From an uncultured Streptococcus sp. (GTDB taxonomy: Bacteria > Bacillota > Bacilli > Lactobacillales > Streptococcaceae): 20,988 nt of DNA. The notes beneath the pieces were generated by a model that did not search any database, was not told the DNA's origin, and saw only the letters and a program-made list of their open reading frames with translations. The stretch lies in the NCBI RefSeq assembly GCF_959025735.1, contig NZ_CAUFJQ010000024.1:1-20988 (forward strand). Direction: 5' to 3'. The translations under genes and the position numbers were made by a program. Below, piece by piece: positions 6,578 to 13,906 of this stretch (within the stretch, counting starts at the first letter, position 1; every line of letters starts with the position of its first letter).

Positions 6578-6737
6578 CAGTAGAAGATTGAAAAATTCTA
6601 ACAAATTAATTCTTTTATTTTGATAGAATTTATTAGATTTGTAAAACAGAACAGTTTTTCTACGCCCTATATTATACATCCTGTTTTAAGATATGAGTAC
6701 AGAATTTTTGTGCGAACCATTTAATTTATAAGAGTTA
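6578..6737. other. AT-rich intergenic stretch after the regulator gene
   Basis: This stretch lies between repeat copy 2 and the stop codon of the Rgg-type gene. It contains AAAACAG and CTGTTTT about 30 bases apart, which could pair weakly as a terminator for the minus-strand gene. No ORF with a ribosome site is seen on either strand. Confidence 0.35.
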
Positions 6738-7583
6738 TTATTCCACATGCTCATTGTAATGTTGCTGATACTGTGACCTGATACTATTTTCTCCCAAAAT
6801 TTCAAACACTTTAAGAGCTTGTTGCATTTTTTCTAGACCAGCTCTATTATTAATTTTAAATTCATAATAGCCTGTAGCATATAGAAATACAGTTTGTTCA
6901 TAGTAGTTGAACTCATTATTTAATAATTTTTTTATCTCATAAATTAGATAAGAACAATTTTGAAATTTTCCTTTGTCAATACTTACAATTAGGCAGTTAA
7001 TTGCCAGTTGAGTAACAAGTTTTTTATTAGTCTTGTTCAATGTTGAGTAAATAAAATTTTTAATCATTTCCTTTGTTAATAAAAAAGCAGAATTATATTG
7101 AATGGTTCGGATACAATTCGCTAATAATATAATTTCATAGTATCCCCAAGTTTCAACTTTGAACAAATAATCAGTCAAAGATTCTAATTCTGCCTCGGAT
7201 GGTGAAATCGTATTATCTAATGTGTAGATGATTGATTTTACCATAATTCGTTCCAATGAATTGAGTTGATAAATTGTAGAATTAGTGAGTAAGGATTGAA
7301 TGTTCTCAACATTTTGTAGGGAATACTCTTTACGGATATATTGCATTAAGTTACTAAATGATATCGTTTGGGTGTATTCAGTGTCATGAAGAATAAGAAA
7401 TTCATCCAATGAGATATGTAATTTATCTAAAATATTGATAAGTCGAATACAAGATATCTCAGATTCCCCACGCTCGAATCTGGAAATCTGTGATTTAGAG
7501 AGATGTTTATCTGCGATAGCACAGATACTTACTTGTTTGCTCTTTCGTATTTTTCTAAGTGTTTGACCAAGTTTAGATTTCAT
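6738..7583 (-). CDS. Rgg/GadR/MutR-family transcriptional regulator
   Basis: A stand-alone regulator of the Rgg type, cytoplasmic receptors that often bind short peptide pheromones and activate a neighbouring gene. The 281-residue product starts with an XRE-type helix-turn-helix (about residues 5-62: GQTLRKIRKSKQVS, then HLSKSQISRFERGESEISCIRLINIL), the signature beginning of this family. The rest is helical, as expected for the peptide-binding repeat domain. The ATG at 7583 is preferred; an in-frame GTG at 7598 lacks a ribosome site. The ribosome site at 7583 is itself weak (GCGGGA). The gene is AT-rich, unlike the core genes, and diverges from a small ORF and an MFS gene that it probably controls. 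The inducing peptide is unknown. Confidence 0.85.
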   Translation of the reverse strand: MKSKLGQTLRKIRKSKQVSICAIADKHLSKSQISRFERGESEISCIRLINILDKLHISLDEFLILHDTEYTQTISFSNLMQYIRKEYSLQNVENIQSLLTNSTIYQLNSLERIMVKSIIYTLDNTISPSEAELESLTDYLFKVETWGYYEIILLANCIRTIQYNSAFLLTKEMIKNFIYSTLNKTNKKLVTQLAINCLIVSIDKGKFQNCSYLIYEIKKLLNNEFNYYEQTVFLYATGYYEFKINNRAGLEKMQQALKVFEILGENSIRSQYQQHYNEHVE

Positions 7584-7624
7584 TTTTCCCGCTTTCACAA
7601 CAAAAGTCTAAATAGTTTTTATTT

Positions 7625-7634
7625 ATTATACAAT
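7625..7634. promoter_or_regulatory. Overlapping divergent -10 boxes
   Basis: The segment ATTATACAAT reads TATACAAT toward the small ORF and MFS gene and TATAAT toward the rgg gene, so the two -10 boxes overlap. Neither has a good -35. This is expected where a regulator such as Rgg activates one side and may control its own gene on the other. Confidence 0.4.
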
Positions 7635-7654
7635 ACTTAACAGAGAAAAGGAAA

Positions 7655-7768
7655 ATGGATATGAAAATTTGTATAAATTTATTCCAATTTCAAATCGATA
7701 GTTTAACAATATCTAATGTAGAATTAGTATTTAATAATATAAAATCAAATTTTGAAGGGAGATTGTAG
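7655..7768 (+). CDS. Small ORF between the regulator and the MFS gene
   Basis: A 37-codon ORF beginning MDMKICINLFQFQIDSL, or 35 codons if the second ATG (7661) is used; that start is better spaced (nine bases) from AAAAGG. It ends four bases before the MFS start codon, and its last codons contain the MFS ribosome site, so translation could be coupled. It lacks the strongly hydrophobic tail of a typical SHP pheromone. Position and coupling suggest a leader peptide, a secreted peptide exported by the MFS protein, or a signal for the regulator, but no homologue is recognised. Confidence 0.4.
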   Translation: MDMKICINLFQFQIDSLTISNVELVFNNIKSNFEGRL

Positions 7769-7772
7769 GGGT

Positions 7773-8986
7773 ATGAGTAAAAAAATATAATATTACTTAT
7801 TTCTAGGGGACAAACTAATAATTTTGGAAATAGAGTATATGACTACGCAAATAAAATATTCATTGCTGCATTACCAAAATCATCAGTATATTTTATGTCA
7901 GTTTATCAATCAACAGAGGTAATAGCACAAATATTTTTTAATTTAATAGGAGGTTTTGTTGCAGATTTTGGAAATAGGAAAAAAATACTTATTTTAACGG
8001 ATATCATTGCTGCTATTTCAACATTTATTGCTTTTTTATTTCTAGATATGCCTAATAGTACAATAGTGTTAATAATAGTCAATATCATATTAGCTATTCT
8101 AAATTCTTTTAATAATCCTGCTTACAAAGCAATAGTTAGAGATTTATTGGATAAAAACTCGATATACATATATAATTCATACAGTAGGAGTATAGCAGAG
8201 ATTTTTAATATAATAGTTCCATTTTTTGGAATTTGGATTATTTCTCTATTTGGTTTCAAAGTTTCAATGTTACTAAATTCATTAAGTTTTGTCATCTCTG
8301 CGATTATAGAATCAAAATTTGCTATTAAAAGACAAGGTTTTAAAGATCAGAAAACTGCTAAAAAAGCAGATATAATGAAAAGTATTATTGAGGGATTTTG
8401 TTATATCCTTCAAAGAAAAGAGTTCTTTATTATTTTGATATTGGTATCCGTACTTAATTTTTTCGTTGCGGGTATAGAACTTTACTTACCATTTATAAAT
8501 AAATTTTTAAATGTTTCCTATATGTATGGATATATATTAGCGGTTCAAACTATTGGGAAAATACTTGGTGCGTACATCAATAAGTTTTTTAAGAATGATT
8601 TCACAATGTCTGAATGTTGTAATTTTTTACTTATGTCTTCAATTGCATTGGTTCCAATTGTTTTTATTAATAATATTTATTTAATAATATTGCTTTTTGG
8701 AATTAGCTCTTTGTTCATTATGATATTCGATGTTCAAATATTTTCAAAAATTCAATCAGAGATCTCAGAAGAATTTTTAGGCAGAGTTTTTAGTACTGTT
8801 TCATTACTATCCTTGGTCTTATCTCCAGTCGGAACTTTTGTCTTTTCTATTTTGAAATTTCATTCAGCTGTTATTTTCTCTATTATTGCATTGTTCCAAG
8901 TTTTATTCTGTATTTTTATAAAAATATTGCTTTCTCTTGTTGATTCTAAACAGTCATCAGAAAATGAACCTAATGGTTTGAAATGA
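7773..8986 (+). CDS. MFS exporter, frameshifted after codon 4
   Basis: A 12-helix major-facilitator exporter of the small-molecule efflux type. The continuous frame to 8986 carries motif A (GGFVADFGNRKKIL) between helices 2 and 3 and ends in a short polar tail. The first in-frame ATG is 7895, but protein-like sequence continues upstream of it (RVYDYANKIFIAALPKSS, the usual first helix region). The natural start is ATG 7773, behind AAGGGAGA. From that ATG the frame stops after five codons because the A run at 7779-7785 has seven A; eight would join it perfectly. It is therefore a frameshifted, phase-variable or slippage-read gene. It is strongly AT-rich with many ATA codons. Substrate unknown; probably controlled by the divergent Rgg-type gene. 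Confidence 0.75.
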
Positions 8987-9141
8987 AAATTAAGTATAGT
9001 CTCACAAATAGTTCAGAAATATTTAATTTATCAAAAAAATAATCACGATAGCAAAACAAGAATTCATTAAAGTCGAATATAAGAAGACCCCATTACGATT
9101 TGATGTAATAGTTTCCCTTTTCAACAATTTTCAAAAAAACG
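8987..9141. other. AT-rich intergenic stretch, right edge of the block
   Basis: No ORF is seen. A weak ATTAC/GTAAT hairpin lies near 9095-9110. Base composition changes to that of the core genome at the patA promoter just beyond. Confidence 0.35.
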
Positions 9142-9170
9142 TTGACAAGCACGGAAATAAGTGGTAAAGT
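9142..9170 (+). promoter_or_regulatory. Strong promoter of the patAB leader
   Basis: Consensus TTGACA (9142-9147) and TAAAGT (9165-9170) with an ideal 17-base spacer, about 30 bases before the leader start codon. Confidence 0.8.
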
Positions 9171-9201
9171 TAGAACAACAAAGAGAAAGGAGAAAACCAT
9201 C

Positions 9202-9273
9202 ATGAACAAAGTAGATGTTTTGATGACACAATTGAATACACAACTTCTCCAATCTCAGTTGAGTTCCATTTAA
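9202..9273 (+). CDS. PatAB leader peptide (attenuator ORF)
   Basis: A 23-codon ORF starting MNKVDVLMTQLNTQ and rich in Gln and Leu, with an excellent ribosome site (AAAGGAG) 8-9 bases upstream of its ATG, directly behind a strong promoter. Its stop codon lies 10 bases before terminator 1. This is the layout of a ribosome-monitored attenuator, as known for bmrB-bmrCD in Bacillus subtilis and for the pneumococcal patAB attenuator. The RNA of its codons 15-20 can pair with the loop of terminator 1 (CTTCTCCA with TGGAGGAG) and with the left arm of terminator 2 (TCTCAGT with ACTGAGA). Translation or stalling on this ORF could thus decide read-through. The peptide itself probably has no other role. 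Confidence 0.75.
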   Translation: MNKVDVLMTQLNTQLLQSQLSSI

Positions 9274-9283
9274 AAAATGAATG

Positions 9284-9318
9284 AAACCCAAGATGGAGGA
9301 GTCTGTCTTGGGTTTTTT
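9284..9318 (+). terminator. Attenuator terminator 1 of patAB
   Basis: AAACCCAAGA (9284-9293) pairs with TCTTGGGTTT (9306-9315) around a 12-base loop, with a run of six T (9313-9318). It follows the leader stop codon by 10 bases. Confidence 0.85.
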
Positions 9319-9367
9319 GCGTGCATTTTTGCCTGCCTTAACTGAATTGGTGATAGGCATCAGAAGG

Positions 9368-9414
9368 CCCAAGTGTGGACTGAGACTGCTCTCAGTTCCT
9401 TGCTTGGGTTTTTT
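9368..9414 (+). terminator. Attenuator terminator 2 of patAB
   Basis: CCCAAG (9368-9373) pairs with CTTGGG (9403-9408), with an inner ACTGAGA/TCTCAGT stem and CTGC loop, followed by six T (9409-9414). Its outer arms repeat those of terminator 1, so the two terminators can exchange partners. Confidence 0.8.
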
Positions 9415-9440
9415 CTGTGTCGTTTTGAAAAGGAGAGTAG

Positions 9441-11165
9441 ATGATAAGAGCTATTTGGGAGTATATCAGAGAACGCAAGTGGCGCTATATTAGCATTGCT
9501 GTGGTCCTGATTCTTTATGATTATACCTTATTGATCCCGACGCAAGTTATCCAGCGTTTAGTGGATCATTTGAGTCAGCAAACGCTGACGCAATCCAACT
9601 TTGTATGGGATATGGTCCTCTTGGTAGGATCAGCCATCCTCAATTACCTGACGGCTTTTTATTGGCAGTTGCGCCTCTTTCAGTCGTCCATCCATTTTAA
9701 GTCGATCCTTCAGGGACAAGCTTTTCGTAAACTAGTAGCTATGCGGCGTCCCTTTTTTGAGAAATTCCGTTCAGGAGATCTCTTGACGCGCTTCACGACA
9801 GATGTCGATGGCATGGCCGATATGGCTGGTTACGGAATGATGATCATCCTTTATGGTGGCGGTTTATTTACCTTTATTATATTGGCCATGTTTTTCCTTT
9901 CTTGGCAATTGACCTTGATTTGTTTTATCCCCATGATATTTCTTCTCGTATCCACCTATTTTTTGAGTAAAAAGCAGGAGGACTACATTGAGCAAAACAG
10001 AGAAGCAGTCGCTCAGTTGAATGATGAAGTCTTGGAGTCCATCGAAGGGATTCGGGTCATGCGTGCCTATAGTAGACGGGACCAGCAGGTCAAACAGTTT
10101 CAGAAAAAAACAGCCAGTCTATCCAAAACAGGGGATAAAATTGCCTCTATCCAGTATTCTTTTGGACCTTTAGCCCTTTTGTTTATTGGATTCTCGACAG
10201 TCTTGCTCCTGCTATTTGGAGGCCAGTCCCTGGCAAGCGGGCAGTTGAGCCTTGGGAAATTATTGGCTTTACAGCTGTATTTGGTCTTTTTAATTGAACC
10301 TATGTGGATGATGGCGGACCTGATCTTGGTCTACCAGACAGGTCAAATGTCCTATAAAAAATTAAAAGAAGTGATTGATGAAACGGATGATCTGGAGCCG
10401 GATGGTCCTCACTACCTAGAGCAGATTGATTTGGTACAGTTTAAGGACTATTCTTTCAGCTATCCTGGTGCTGAGCGAAAGAGCCTGTCAGGCATTGATT
10501 GGACCATTAAGAAAGGACAGACGGTAGGGATTGTTGGTCGTACCGGTGCAGGAAAGACTACCCTGGTTCGACAATTCTTGCGGCAGTACCCAGTTGGTGA
10601 GGGAGAATTCTTGATCAACCAGCAACCGATCGTTGCTTACAACCGACACTCCATCGAAGAAAAAATTGGTTATGTTTCCCAAGAACATATTTTATTCTCC
10701 AAGTCTATCCGTGAGAATATAGCGCTTGGTAAAAAAGGAGCCAGCCAAGAAGACTTGGTGGAAGCGATAGCCCAAGCTGCTTTTGCGGATGATCTCGAGC
10801 GGATGTCTCATGGAATGGACACCCTGATCGGTGAGAAAGGGGTTTCTGTATCAGGAGGTCAAAAACAACGGATCTCTTTGGCGCGTGCCTTCTTAAGAGA
10901 TGCAGAGCTCTTGCTGTTAGATGATTCCCTTTCTGCAGTGGATGCGAAGACTGAACAGGCCATTATTGACACGATTCAAAAGGAACGAAAAGACAAGACG
11001 ACCATCATTGTTTCCCATCGCTTGTCTGCAGTTCATCAGGCGGATTGGATCATCGTCTTGGATCAAGGGCAGATTGTAGAAGAAGGCAGGGCTAGTGATT
11101 TATTAGCTCAAGAGGGCTGGTATTATGAACAATACCAACGGCAACAAAAACAGGAAGGAGAATAA
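9441..11165 (+). CDS. patA: ABC multidrug exporter subunit PatA
   Basis: One half of a heterodimeric type IV ABC exporter in the membrane; the pneumococcal PatA-PatB pair exports fluoroquinolones and other drugs. The 574-residue protein has an N-terminal six-helix transmembrane domain (about residues 15-320) and a nucleotide-binding domain with Walker A GRTGAGKT (366-373), signature VSGGQKQR (469-476), Walker B LLLLDDS (about 490-496) and switch histidine in VSHRLS (about 525). The catalytic glutamate after Walker B is replaced by aspartate (DD), so this subunit contributes the inactive half-site. The ATG at 9441 follows AAAGGAG. Transcription must pass two terminators behind a leader ORF. 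patB follows with a one-base gap. BmrC-like naming is the alternative. Confidence 0.85.
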   Translation: MIRAIWEYIRERKWRYISIAVVLILYDYTLLIPTQVIQRLVDHLSQQTLTQSNFVWDMVLLVGSAILNYLTAFYWQLRLFQSSIHFKSILQGQAFRKLVAMRRPFFEKFRSGDLLTRFTTDVDGMADMAGYGMMIILYGGGLFTFIILAMFFLSWQLTLICFIPMIFLLVSTYFLSKKQEDYIEQNREAVAQLNDEVLESIEGIRVMRAYSRRDQQVKQFQKKTASLSKTGDKIASIQYSFGPLALLFIGFSTVLLLLFGGQSLASGQLSLGKLLALQLYLVFLIEPMWMMADLILVYQTGQMSYKKLKEVIDETDDLEPDGPHYLEQIDLVQFKDYSFSYPGAERKSLSGIDWTIKKGQTVGIVGRTGAGKTTLVRQFLRQYPVGEGEFLINQQPIVAYNRHSIEEKIGYVSQEHILFSKSIRENIALGKKGASQEDLVEAIAQAAFADDLERMSHGMDTLIGEKGVSVSGGQKQRISLARAFLRDAELLLLDDSLSAVDAKTEQAIIDTIQKERKDKTTIIVSHRLSAVHQADWIIVLDQGQIVEEGRASDLLAQEGWYYEQYQRQQKQEGE

Positions 11166-11166
11166 G

Positions 11167-12903
11167 ATGAAAGTTTTAAAACGACTATTATCGAGGATCA
11201 CGCTTTATCCAACTGTCTTTCTTGCTGGCTTTATTTGCCTCTTACTAGCCACCATTTTTTCTGAATTGTCACCCTTTCTTCTCCAAAAGATGATCGATGG
11301 GCCTTTGACTGCATTGACCCACGGTGGCGGGCAAGGGGACTTGCTTCAGATGGGAGGATTTTATCTCTTGGTCTTGAGCCTTGGGCAGCTGATAAGCTAC
11401 ATGGGAAATCGGATCTTGCTACACGGAAGTAATCAAGTAACTGCTAATTTGAGAGACCAAGCCTTTCAAGTCATGCAAGGGCTGCCTATTTCTTATTTTG
11501 ATGATAAGCCGGCTGGGAAGATCGCGACAAGAATTGTCAATGATACGGAGACCTTGCGGACCCAGTTTTATAACTCTTGTATGATTTTAGTCATCTACTT
11601 GGTGCGTTTCCTCTTTATTCTAGGGATTCTCTTTTACCTGAGTCCTATGATGGGCCTTCTCTTGTGTTTGGTCTTTCCGATTTTCTATGGGATCCAGTAT
11701 CTCTACAAGGTCATGACGGACCAGCCGATGAAGGATTTCTTTGATGCGCGAAGCGAGGTCAATACCCAGGTCAATGAACTCTTGCATGGTGCCAGTATGA
11801 TTCAACTCTATCATCAAGAGCCTGGTGTGGTGGAGGAGTTTGAAGCCACTACTCAGAAGATGCTAGGAGCTAATGATCGAATCCTCTTAGCCGATTCCAT
11901 TGCTTCTTGGACCTTGACGGAATTGCTCAAGTTTTTAGTGATTGCGGGCATTTTGACCATTGCTGGGATTTCTTTCCTAGAGGGCAATATTGGTGTGACG
12001 GCTGGTTTCTTATTTATCAATATTAACTATGTGATTAATCTATTTGATCTCATGGCCAATCTTAGTCGTCAATTCCCAAATATTCGGCGATCCTTAGAAA
12101 CGGGGAGTCGCGTCCTTGCTTTCTTAGACCAACCCTTAGAGGACGATGGTGCATCGGAACTGAAGATAGAAAAGGCTCAAGTCGTGTTTGACGATGTTCA
12201 ATTTGGCTATGAAGAAGGCAAGCCAGTTCTGCGGGATATTACCTTTCAGGCTAGTCCAGGTCAAACCATCGCTCTTGTGGGCCATACTGGATCGGGTAAG
12301 TCTTCCATTATGAACCTGCTCTATCGTTTTTATGATCCTCAAGAAGGAGCGATTTTGATCGATGGTCAAGATATTCGCCAAGTTTCTCGGGAGAGCCTGC
12401 GAAGCCACATGGGGATTGTTCTGCAGGATCCTTATCTATTTACAGGGACTATTGCTAGTAATGTGGCCATGAGTCAGGATCACATTGATCGGGAGGCGGT
12501 CCAAGATGCGCTGAAAAAAGTCGGGGCTTGGCCCTTTGTAGAGCGCCTTGAAAAGGGAATCGACCATCCAGTTGTAGAAAAAGGATCCGCCTTTTCAAGT
12601 GGCGAACGCCAATTGATTTCCTTTGCGCGGACGCTCTATATGAATCCGCAAATTCTGATTTTGGATGAGGCAACTTCTCACATTGATACAGAAACATTAG
12701 AAATCATCCAGAAGGCTATGGCAGTCCTGCAAAAGGGCCGGACCACCTTTATCATTGCCCATCGCTTGTCCACTATCCAAGATGCGGATCAGATCTTAGT
12801 CTTATCCGAAGGACGCATTGTGGAACGTGGTAGACACGAGGAACTGGTTGCACAAGGCGGGATCTATGCCCAGATGAATGCCATTCAGCAAACAGTGGTG
12901 TAA
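11167..12903 (+). CDS. patB: ABC multidrug exporter subunit PatB
   Basis: The second half of the PatA-PatB heterodimeric exporter. It has 578 residues, counted from the ATG that follows GGAAGGAG; an in-frame codon at 11125 lies inside patA and has no ribosome site. Six membrane helices (about 18-320) precede the ATPase domain: Walker A GHTGSGKS (about 371-378), a divergent signature FSSGERQL (about 476), Walker B ILILDEATS with a normal catalytic glutamate (about 496-503), and IIAHRLS (switch histidine about 531). Its divergent signature faces the PatA Walker site, giving one degenerate site; its own Walker site faces the PatA VSGGQ, giving the active one. Translation is probably coupled to patA. 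Confidence 0.87.
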   Translation: MKVLKRLLSRITLYPTVFLAGFICLLLATIFSELSPFLLQKMIDGPLTALTHGGGQGDLLQMGGFYLLVLSLGQLISYMGNRILLHGSNQVTANLRDQAFQVMQGLPISYFDDKPAGKIATRIVNDTETLRTQFYNSCMILVIYLVRFLFILGILFYLSPMMGLLLCLVFPIFYGIQYLYKVMTDQPMKDFFDARSEVNTQVNELLHGASMIQLYHQEPGVVEEFEATTQKMLGANDRILLADSIASWTLTELLKFLVIAGILTIAGISFLEGNIGVTAGFLFININYVINLFDLMANLSRQFPNIRRSLETGSRVLAFLDQPLEDDGASELKIEKAQVVFDDVQFGYEEGKPVLRDITFQASPGQTIALVGHTGSGKSSIMNLLYRFYDPQEGAILIDGQDIRQVSRESLRSHMGIVLQDPYLFTGTIASNVAMSQDHIDREAVQDALKKVGAWPFVERLEKGIDHPVVEKGSAFSSGERQLISFARTLYMNPQILILDEATSHIDTETLEIIQKAMAVLQKGRTTFIIAHRLSTIQDADQILVLSEGRIVERGRHEELVAQGGIYAQMNAIQQTVV

Positions 12904-12928
12904 GATTGTCCTGCAAAGAAAAAGATTG

Positions 12929-12965
12929 AAAACCAGCCTGTATCTAGTATATAGGCTGGTTTTTG
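12929..12965 (+). terminator. Terminator of patAB
   Basis: AAAACCAGCCT (12929-12939) pairs perfectly with AGGCTGGTTTT (12953-12963) and ends in a T run. Confidence 0.85.
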
Positions 12966-12974
12966 TGATATAAT
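12966..12974 (+). promoter_or_regulatory. Extended -10 promoter of the ybeY operon
   Basis: TGATATAAT (TG, one base, consensus TATAAT at 12969-12974) lies directly after the patAB terminator and 26 bases before ybeY. No separate -35 is seen. Confidence 0.5.
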
Positions 12975-13000
12975 AAAGTGATAATAGTGAGGTGATCCAG

Positions 13001-13498
13001 ATGTATATTGAAATGGTAGATGAGACTGGTCAAGTCTCTGACGAAATCTTAAAACAAACGCAAGAAATTTTAGAATTTGCTGCTCAAAAAATTGGGAAAG
13101 AAGACAAGGAAATGGCTGTGACTTTTGTAACCAATGAACGCAGTCATGAACTAAATCTTGAATACCGTGATACGGATCGTCCGACGGATGTCATCAGTTT
13201 AGAATACAAGCCAGAGATGGAGATTTCTTTTGACGAGGAAGACCTTGCAGAAAATCCAGAATTGGCAGAGATGATGGCGGAATTCGATACCTATATTGGT
13301 GAGCTCTTTATTTCAATTGACAAGGCGCGGGAGCAAGCGGAAGAATATGGCCATAGCTTTGAGCGCGAAATGGGATTTTTGGCAGTACATGGTTTTCTTC
13401 ACATCAATGGCTATGATCACTATACGCCAGAAGAAGAAAAGGAAATGTTTGGCTTACAGGAAGAGATTTTGACAGCCTATGGACTCACAAGACAATAA
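13001..13498 (+). CDS. ybeY: Endoribonuclease YbeY
   Basis: Metal-dependent endoribonuclease for 16S rRNA 3'-end maturation and ribosome quality control, working with RNase R, which is also encoded in this window. The 165-residue protein carries the defining metal motif HGFLHINGYDH (residues 130-140) and the NRPTDVIS-like segment DRPTDVISLEY (59-69). The ATG at 13001 follows GAGGTG by six bases; a GTG nine bases earlier overlaps the ribosome site and is rejected. It heads a compact run with dgkA and era: the dgkA start lies inside its last codons, a 20-base overlap. Confidence 0.96.
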   Translation: MYIEMVDETGQVSDEILKQTQEILEFAAQKIGKEDKEMAVTFVTNERSHELNLEYRDTDRPTDVISLEYKPEMEISFDEEDLAENPELAEMMAEFDTYIGELFISIDKAREQAEEYGHSFEREMGFLAVHGFLHINGYDHYTPEEEKEMFGLQEEILTAYGLTRQ

Positions 13499-13877
13499 GC
13501 GAAAATGGAAAAATCGGGACTTCACTTCAAGCCTGGATTTTGCGATAACAGGAATTTTCACATCGATCAAAGAAGAGCGCAATATGCGCAAGCACGCCTT
13601 ATCAGCCCTTGTAGCAATGCTTGCTGGTTTGGTATTTAGGATTTCTGCGACAGAATGGCTCTTTTTATTGCTCAGCATCACTTTGGTGATTGCTTTTGAA
13701 ATTATGAATTCAGCCATTGAAAATGTGGTGGATCTAGCCAGTAACTACCATTTCTCCATGTTGGCAAAGAATGCCAAAGACATGGCAGCTGGAGCGGTCC
13801 TCGTTGTATCAGGTTTTGCCTTGGTGACAGGATTGATCATTTTTGTGCCCAAATTCTGGGCCTTGGTATTTGGATAA
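13479..13877 (+). CDS. dgkA: Diacylglycerol kinase-family protein (undecaprenol kinase)
   Basis: Small integral-membrane lipid kinase. Gram-positive members mainly phosphorylate undecaprenol, supporting cell-wall lipid-carrier recycling and acid tolerance in streptococci. The 132-residue protein shows the catalytic and metal-binding acidic motifs KEERNMRKH (31-39) and EIMNSAIENVVDL (74-86), with three hydrophobic helices (about 42-54, 58-79 and 105-131). It starts within ybeY, so translation is probably coupled; no strong ribosome site is visible. era follows after 29 bases. Confidence 0.93.
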   Translation: MDSQDNKRKWKNRDFTSSLDFAITGIFTSIKEERNMRKHALSALVAMLAGLVFRISATEWLFLLLSITLVIAFEIMNSAIENVVDLASNYHFSMLAKNAKDMAAGAVLVVSGFALVTGLIIFVPKFWALVFG

Positions 13878-13906
13878 GAGGGAGCATGCCCTCGTGAAAG
13901 GATAAT

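Noticed and set aside
6636..6693. Minus-strand 17-codon ORF ending in Gly-Cys-Ile-Ile, considered as a pheromone for the Rgg-type regulator
   Set aside because: No ribosome site, and it lacks the hydrophobic core of known SHP peptides.
9281..9493. 70-codon open frame across the attenuator
   Set aside because: It runs through both terminators and into patA in another frame; the base pairing explains this region better.
11125..11166. Upstream in-frame start for patB
   Set aside because: It lies within the patA end without a ribosome site; the ATG at 11167 follows GGAAGGAG.
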